A DNA stretch of 64,000 bases from Bacteroidota bacterium (lineage in GTDB: Bacteria; Bacteroidota; Bacteroidia; Chitinophagales; Saprospiraceae): positions 109,180 through 173,179 of the forward strand of contig PZPC01000002.1 in assembly GCA_003045895.1 (NCBI GenBank), written 5' to 3'. Under the pieces are notes generated by a model, which was not told where the DNA came from, searched no databases, and saw nothing but the letters and a program-made list of their open reading frames with translations. Of the stretch, positions 60,165 through 64,000 are shown in pieces (position 1 is the stretch's first letter; every line of letters begins with the position of its first letter). A program made the translations under genes and the position numbers.

Positions 60165-61400
60165 TCACCCCACCCGAATCATCTTCACCGTAAACCACCC
60201 CAACAAACCAATCAGTACCGCCATGGTCAGCCACAGCCATAGTCTGTTTTTAAAAAGGGAAGGCCCTACGGCAGGCTCGGCCTGGGCGATGGTTTGAACC
60301 GCACCCAGTGCCAGCGTGGTCAGGGTGTCGGGAATTCGATCGGTAAACTGAGCCAGGTCGTACTGCGGTTGCGCCGCTGCAAGGTTGCCGTAAGCCAGGA
60401 AGTAGGTGGCCGGGGTAGTAAAACGGGCCACCAGTTCGTACACGCAGCCCTTCACTTCCACGTTGCTAATCGTTAGTGGCTGATTGTCCTGGTTGCGGAT
60501 GGTCACTTTAAATTGTTGAGCCGTTGTACTCGGGAATTTAAAGGTATTGTCTGCCAGGGAGTTTAAGGTGCCGGAGGCCAGCGTGCGGTAGGTATAGCGC
60601 CAGCCTTGTTCGGTTTTGAAGCTGTCGGCCAGGTAGTCAACCGTGACCGGGCGGTAATAGTCGAAGGTATTCTGGACAGCCACTTTAATCTGGCTGACGG
60701 GAACCGGTAAGGCCAGGGTAAAGGTCACTTCGGTTTGTTGGGTTGGCTTGTCGGTCACCACCTGCAGGTCTTTGGCCGCAAAGGTTTTGTATACGCCCGC
60801 TTCCACCTCCTGGCGGGCCACCCGGGCCGCCGTCAGTTCCGGCGATTGCTTGCTGTTGACAAACAGGCGGAAGTAGCGGTATTTGACGACGGGAAAAGTT
60901 ACGGTAGTGAAACGGAAATTGGTCCGTTCGTTCTGGATAGAGACGATCCGGTAACCCTCCACGAAGGTGAACCAATCCTGCTGGTCTTGGCTGCCGGCGA
61001 GGCTTACCTGCCAGTCGAAATTTGCCCGCGCAAAGGTGAGGTTGATTTCATTGACCGCTTCCAGGGTCGGTATTTCCAGGGTGTAGTAAAATCCCTTTTC
61101 GTCGTGGGCGGGGTTCAGAACCCGGCAGCCTACGTCGTGCGTCGTTACTTTTTCGGCGGCCACGCGCAGCAGGTAGGGCGCCTCGACGGTATCCCGGTTG
61201 GCCGTGATGCCAAAGATTCGGAGGTCGGATAAATCTGCGGCAACTTTTCCGAAGATCGCATCGGGTAAAACGATCCGGTGCCAGGGGTGGGAGCCACTGG
61301 CCAATTCCTGCTGGTAGCGGTAGCTGCCCACTTGCGCGGAGGCGAGTGTACTCATCCACAACAACAGCAGCAAGGTGCAAAATCTAGTCGTCCGTTTCAT
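60165..61400 (-). CDS. DUF3999-family exported protein
   Basis: 411 residues: signal peptide MKRTTRFCTLLLLLWMSTLASA, a periplasmic part made of several beta-sandwich-like blocks (WHRIVLPDAIFGKVAADLSD, YRYFRLFVNSKQSPEL, TISNVEVKGCVYEL), and a C-terminal membrane helix (LWLWLTMAVLIGLLGWFTVKM). DUF3999 genes commonly sit next to DUF2339 genes, as here; the two overlap by 17 bp. Function is unknown; a role in the cell envelope is likely. Confidence 0.88.
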   Translation of the reverse strand: MKRTTRFCTLLLLLWMSTLASAQVGSYRYQQELASGSHPWHRIVLPDAIFGKVAADLSDLRIFGITANRDTVEAPYLLRVAAEKVTTHDVGCRVLNPAHDEKGFYYTLEIPTLEAVNEINLTFARANFDWQVSLAGSQDQQDWFTFVEGYRIVSIQNERTNFRFTTVTFPVVKYRYFRLFVNSKQSPELTAARVARQEVEAGVYKTFAAKDLQVVTDKPTQQTEVTFTLALPVPVSQIKVAVQNTFDYYRPVTVDYLADSFKTEQGWRYTYRTLASGTLNSLADNTFKFPSTTAQQFKVTIRNQDNQPLTISNVEVKGCVYELVARFTTPATYFLAYGNLAAAQPQYDLAQFTDRIPDTLTTLALGAVQTIAQAEPAVGPSLFKNRLWLWLTMAVLIGLLGWFTVKMIRVG

Positions 61401-63726
61401 CCGTAATCAGGTACTTGTATTTGTTGTAGAGAAAGGAAATGACGAGCAGCAATACGCCCAACGACACAAAGACAATGGTTTTGGCAATCGTATGGAGCTC
61501 GGCGATATCGTAGAAGAAAAGTTTGATCAGCGTGGCCCCGAATAGGACCAGGGCCCCCAGGCGGAGGTGTTTTTGCTTTTTCCAAAGCCCCAGGGCTATG
61601 AGCATCAAGGCATAACAGCCCCAGAGGATGCTTAGGCCCAGTTTGTAGGATTGCGTCGATCCGGCAATATCCATCCAGTTCACCAGTTCGCTGCTGACGA
61701 TGGCCAAAATGGACACGTGCAAGAGCACGTCGAAAGCAAGTTTAAGATCCAGCTTGATCAGCCCCTGGCGGAGGTATTGGTAGCAAGCAAAGAGCGTCAG
61801 CAGCACCAGGGCAAAAGCAAGGTACCGGATGCCGATATTAAAGGCGCCGTGGTGGTAATATTCCTGCAAGGGCTGGGTCAGGTAGCTGTTGCGCAAGGCG
61901 CTGAGGGCAGTGATGCCTGTTGTTAAAAAAGTGGCAATGGCCAGGGTATTCAGGCCCAGATTGACTAAGCCCAACGTTGGGTTGCGCAGCCATTTGTTGT
62001 TTACAAAAGAAAGTGCTGCGAAAAAGAAGAGGGTGTAATTGATTGTCCAGCTGATTTTGAACAGGGGCAAATCATCGTTGTGGTAATAGTTGGTGTACGA
62101 CTGATCTTGCGGGGTAATGCGCAGGGCCGAATCGGTGTACAGTTGATCCCAGTAGGTTGTCAGCTCTATTTGAAACGCGTAGTACAAGGTAAACAGGAAA
62201 ATAGCGGGCAGCGCAAAAGAAGCAATTTTGGCCCAACCCTTTTCCGGATTCAGGGCCGCCGGGTAGCGTTTGTTTTGCTGAAGAAAAAGGATAAAGCCAA
62301 AAGCCGCCAGAAAGAGCAGGGAAGTAAGAAAATTGCTATTGAAGAGCGGCGTAATTCTCGTTTCGGCCAACTCGGAATAATAGCCGCTGTAGGCCGTTGA
62401 CCAGTGGATAACCAGGCTAAAAAATGCCAATAGCATGACGGGATAGGCCAGCTTTTCGAAAACCGGCAGCGATTTTATCCGGCCAATCCCGAAGAGCAAA
62501 GCGGCTTCGCCCGCCCAGAACAGGATGACCCAGTTGCCTTCCAGTTGCACCGGAATGGCGAGGGTAATAAATACAAGAACCAGCCCGGACACGAAGTAAA
62601 AAGCCTGCTTGTCTACCAGTTTTTGCCGGTAAATCAGGGCGCTGACCAGAAAGTGCACCAGTGCGTTGCCCAGCGTAAACAGTCCCAGTAACTGGACACC
62701 CGTTGGGTGGGCGCTGAGGATGGCGTAGCCCAAGCCGTAGAAAATGAACGAATTGGCGAGCAAGAGCAAAATGTCACTCCTCTTAAATTGCGCTTGCAGG
62801 CGCAGGTTGTACACCAGATAAGTCAGGTAGAAGGTGGCAAAGAACACCGTCAGAAAGGTCAGGGCCAGGCTGAAATATACGTCGGACCGGTAAGACAGCA
62901 GATACCACGAGGCGTACATCAGCCACGTTAGTCCGAAGGATGCGTAGTACAAGGATTTCCAATACTTCTTAAAGGAAATAAGCAGAATGCCAACATTGAT
63001 AATGGCCATGTAGCTGAACAAGAACGCCACGTTTCCTGATCCACGGCCCAGCAGAAAGGGAATCGCATAGGCACCCACCAGGCCAATGTGTGCAATGACC
63101 GGCTTGTTGTAATTCAGGGCGGCCACCACGGTAAATGCCGTGAAAACCACCATCAGGGCAAAGGCCAAAGCTTGCGGAATTAGATCATAAAAACCAAAAG
63201 CCGCATAGGTGATAAAATACATAATGGCGATGGCCCCGCTTACGAGTACCGCGCTGTAATTGAGGTATTTTTCCTTTAAACGAATACCCAATCCCAGCAG
63301 GCCAATCCCCGCCAGATAGCCCAGGATGATTCTGGTCAGCGGGTTGATGAGGTCGTTGTCAATAGAATATTTGGCGCCAATGGCTACCCCGATCACGGTA
63401 ATGGCGATGCCAATTTTGTTGATGAGGTTTTCGCCAATAAATTTTTCGAAATTGACGGATCTGGTACGCGCCTGCGGCCGGGCGGGTTGGGGCGTGGGCG
63501 CTGGGGAGGGTGTTGCGGGGGTGTCATTTTTTATTTCCAGCGTCGTGGTAGCCGCAAATGAATCGGCGACACGGGGCACTTCTTCAGGACCAGGCTGATC
63601 CGCCGCGTGCTTTAGTTGGTTGATCTCATTGCGCAGCTGGTTGATGGACCGGGAAAAATCATCTTGTTGTTTCAGCAGTACATTCAGCTTCTCAAGGAGC
63701 TGATCGACGGGGTCTTGGTTGCTCAT
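61384..63726 (-). CDS. DUF2339-family polytopic membrane protein
   Basis: 780 residues. The N-terminal ~50 residues form a coiled coil (LLEKLNVLLKQQDDFSRSI), then a Pro/Thr linker (ATPSPAPTPQPARPQ), then FEKFIGENLINKIGIAITVI, the DUF2339 signature, followed by more than 20 membrane segments with short loops. The C-terminus repeats the signature idea with ATLIKLFFYDIAEL. Conserved with DUF3999 in many Gram-negative bacteria; function unknown. Confidence 0.9.
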   Translation of the reverse strand: MSNQDPVDQLLEKLNVLLKQQDDFSRSINQLRNEINQLKHAADQPGPEEVPRVADSFAATTTLEIKNDTPATPSPAPTPQPARPQARTRSVNFEKFIGENLINKIGIAITVIGVAIGAKYSIDNDLINPLTRIILGYLAGIGLLGLGIRLKEKYLNYSAVLVSGAIAIMYFITYAAFGFYDLIPQALAFALMVVFTAFTVVAALNYNKPVIAHIGLVGAYAIPFLLGRGSGNVAFLFSYMAIINVGILLISFKKYWKSLYYASFGLTWLMYASWYLLSYRSDVYFSLALTFLTVFFATFYLTYLVYNLRLQAQFKRSDILLLLANSFIFYGLGYAILSAHPTGVQLLGLFTLGNALVHFLVSALIYRQKLVDKQAFYFVSGLVLVFITLAIPVQLEGNWVILFWAGEAALLFGIGRIKSLPVFEKLAYPVMLLAFFSLVIHWSTAYSGYYSELAETRITPLFNSNFLTSLLFLAAFGFILFLQQNKRYPAALNPEKGWAKIASFALPAIFLFTLYYAFQIELTTYWDQLYTDSALRITPQDQSYTNYYHNDDLPLFKISWTINYTLFFFAALSFVNNKWLRNPTLGLVNLGLNTLAIATFLTTGITALSALRNSYLTQPLQEYYHHGAFNIGIRYLAFALVLLTLFACYQYLRQGLIKLDLKLAFDVLLHVSILAIVSSELVNWMDIAGSTQSYKLGLSILWGCYALMLIALGLWKKQKHLRLGALVLFGATLIKLFFYDIAELHTIAKTIVFVSLGVLLLVISFLYNKYKYLITDETDD

Positions 63727-64000
63727 AGGTGGGTTGGTGTACTTTTTACTGTTAACCTACTTCGGCCACGGGATAGCGCTTAAGCAGTTACAAGTTTAGG
63801 TAAAGAATTTTAAATAAAACGATTTTTGGCAATTTTACCAAGCGCTGAATTTTGCCGGGCGCCTTTGCTTTCGTTGCTGAGCTGCGGGAGGGGTGTTTTA
63901 TAAGTCCGGTGATTTCTAAAAATATTACTCAATAACGGAGGGTTTGTGCCTAATGTGCGACCCCGCTGGAGTCGGAAGGAATTGGTGATGGCATAGCTAA
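63727..64000. other. Gene-free end of the window
   Basis: Upstream region of the DUF2339 gene. It contains a near -7 box on the minus strand (TAAACTTG), and near the edge a short palindrome CGACCCC-gct-GGAGTCG (63958-63974) like a REP hairpin. No ORF is seen. Confidence 0.4.

Noticed and set aside
59026..60240. 404-codon open frame on the minus strand
   Set aside because: Antisense to the AsmA gene, whose N-terminal and C-terminal signatures are clear.
1..64000. CRISPR array, rRNA operon, integrase or phage genes
   Set aside because: I looked for spaced direct repeats, rRNA words and integrase/terminase motifs and found none. The only RNA gene recognised is tRNA-Val.

Overview
The window comes from a member of the Bacteroidota, most likely a Saprospiria (Lewinella/Haliscomenobacter-like) chromosome. 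Support for this: many genes are preceded by the phylum's -7 promoter box TAnnTTTG, in one case with a -33 TTTG at 21 bp; a PorZ-type protein and a second protein with a type IX secretion (T9SS) C-terminal domain are present; and families common in this phylum occur (DUF5916, COX15-type CtaA, alpha2-type GlyRS, a long IleS, ECF sigma/anti-sigma pairs). Gene order is mixed on both strands and mostly housekeeping. There is no prophage, CRISPR array, rRNA or intact transposase.

Layout. 1-4.9 kb: end of an unidentified gene, DinB, GNAT, dtd, porZ, HMCES/YedK. 4.85-5.47 kb: a gene-free stretch with two perfect and several near-perfect DnaA boxes next to an AT-rich segment, a strong oriC candidate. 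5.5-13.2 kb: heme A synthase, ScpA, small membrane and secreted proteins, an ECF sigma factor with a small anti-sigma-like protein whose zinc cysteines are replaced, a truncated DCC oxidoreductase, YjjG, a PLP decarboxylase and an HD protein. 13.2-19.2 kb: AT-rich accessory patch with a nuclease remnant, a degenerate MITE, a fused 5-oxoprolinase and an orphan secreted protein.

19.4-24.4 kb is a compact sulfide/sulfur island: a Crp/Fnr regulator, two YeeE/YedE half-transporters, a TauE/SafE exporter, a tandem universal stress protein and a sulfide:quinone oxidoreductase. Two copies of the same operator, GTGTAAC-N4-GTTACAC, lie upstream of the transporter run and of sqr, each about 32-34 bp before the promoter -7 TTTG, the geometry of an activator.

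24.7-35.7 kb: TPR protein, lipoprotein, KptA followed at once by a MITE, Prc-type protease, TrhO, RsmI, an odd metallophosphoesterase and IleS. 35.8-39.8 kb: a 1340-residue protein with the architecture of soluble adenylyl cyclase (two cyclase domains, NTPase, TPRs) but altered base-selecting residues. 40-57 kb: DUF5916 protein, an ECF sigma factor overlapping a predicted anti-sigma/outer-membrane-barrel fusion, GlyRS, BASS transporter, GH3-family ligase, PAP2-like protein, MscS, ExoIII, YifB, and a second ECF operon encoding an anti-sigma factor, a CnrX/Spy-like protein and a Spy-like protein with a T9SS tail. 57-64 kb: an internally deleted glycosyltransferase, tRNA-Val(TAC), a large AsmA protein and a DUF3999/DUF2339 membrane pair.

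Most function calls rest on motif reading by eye; no database search was possible.
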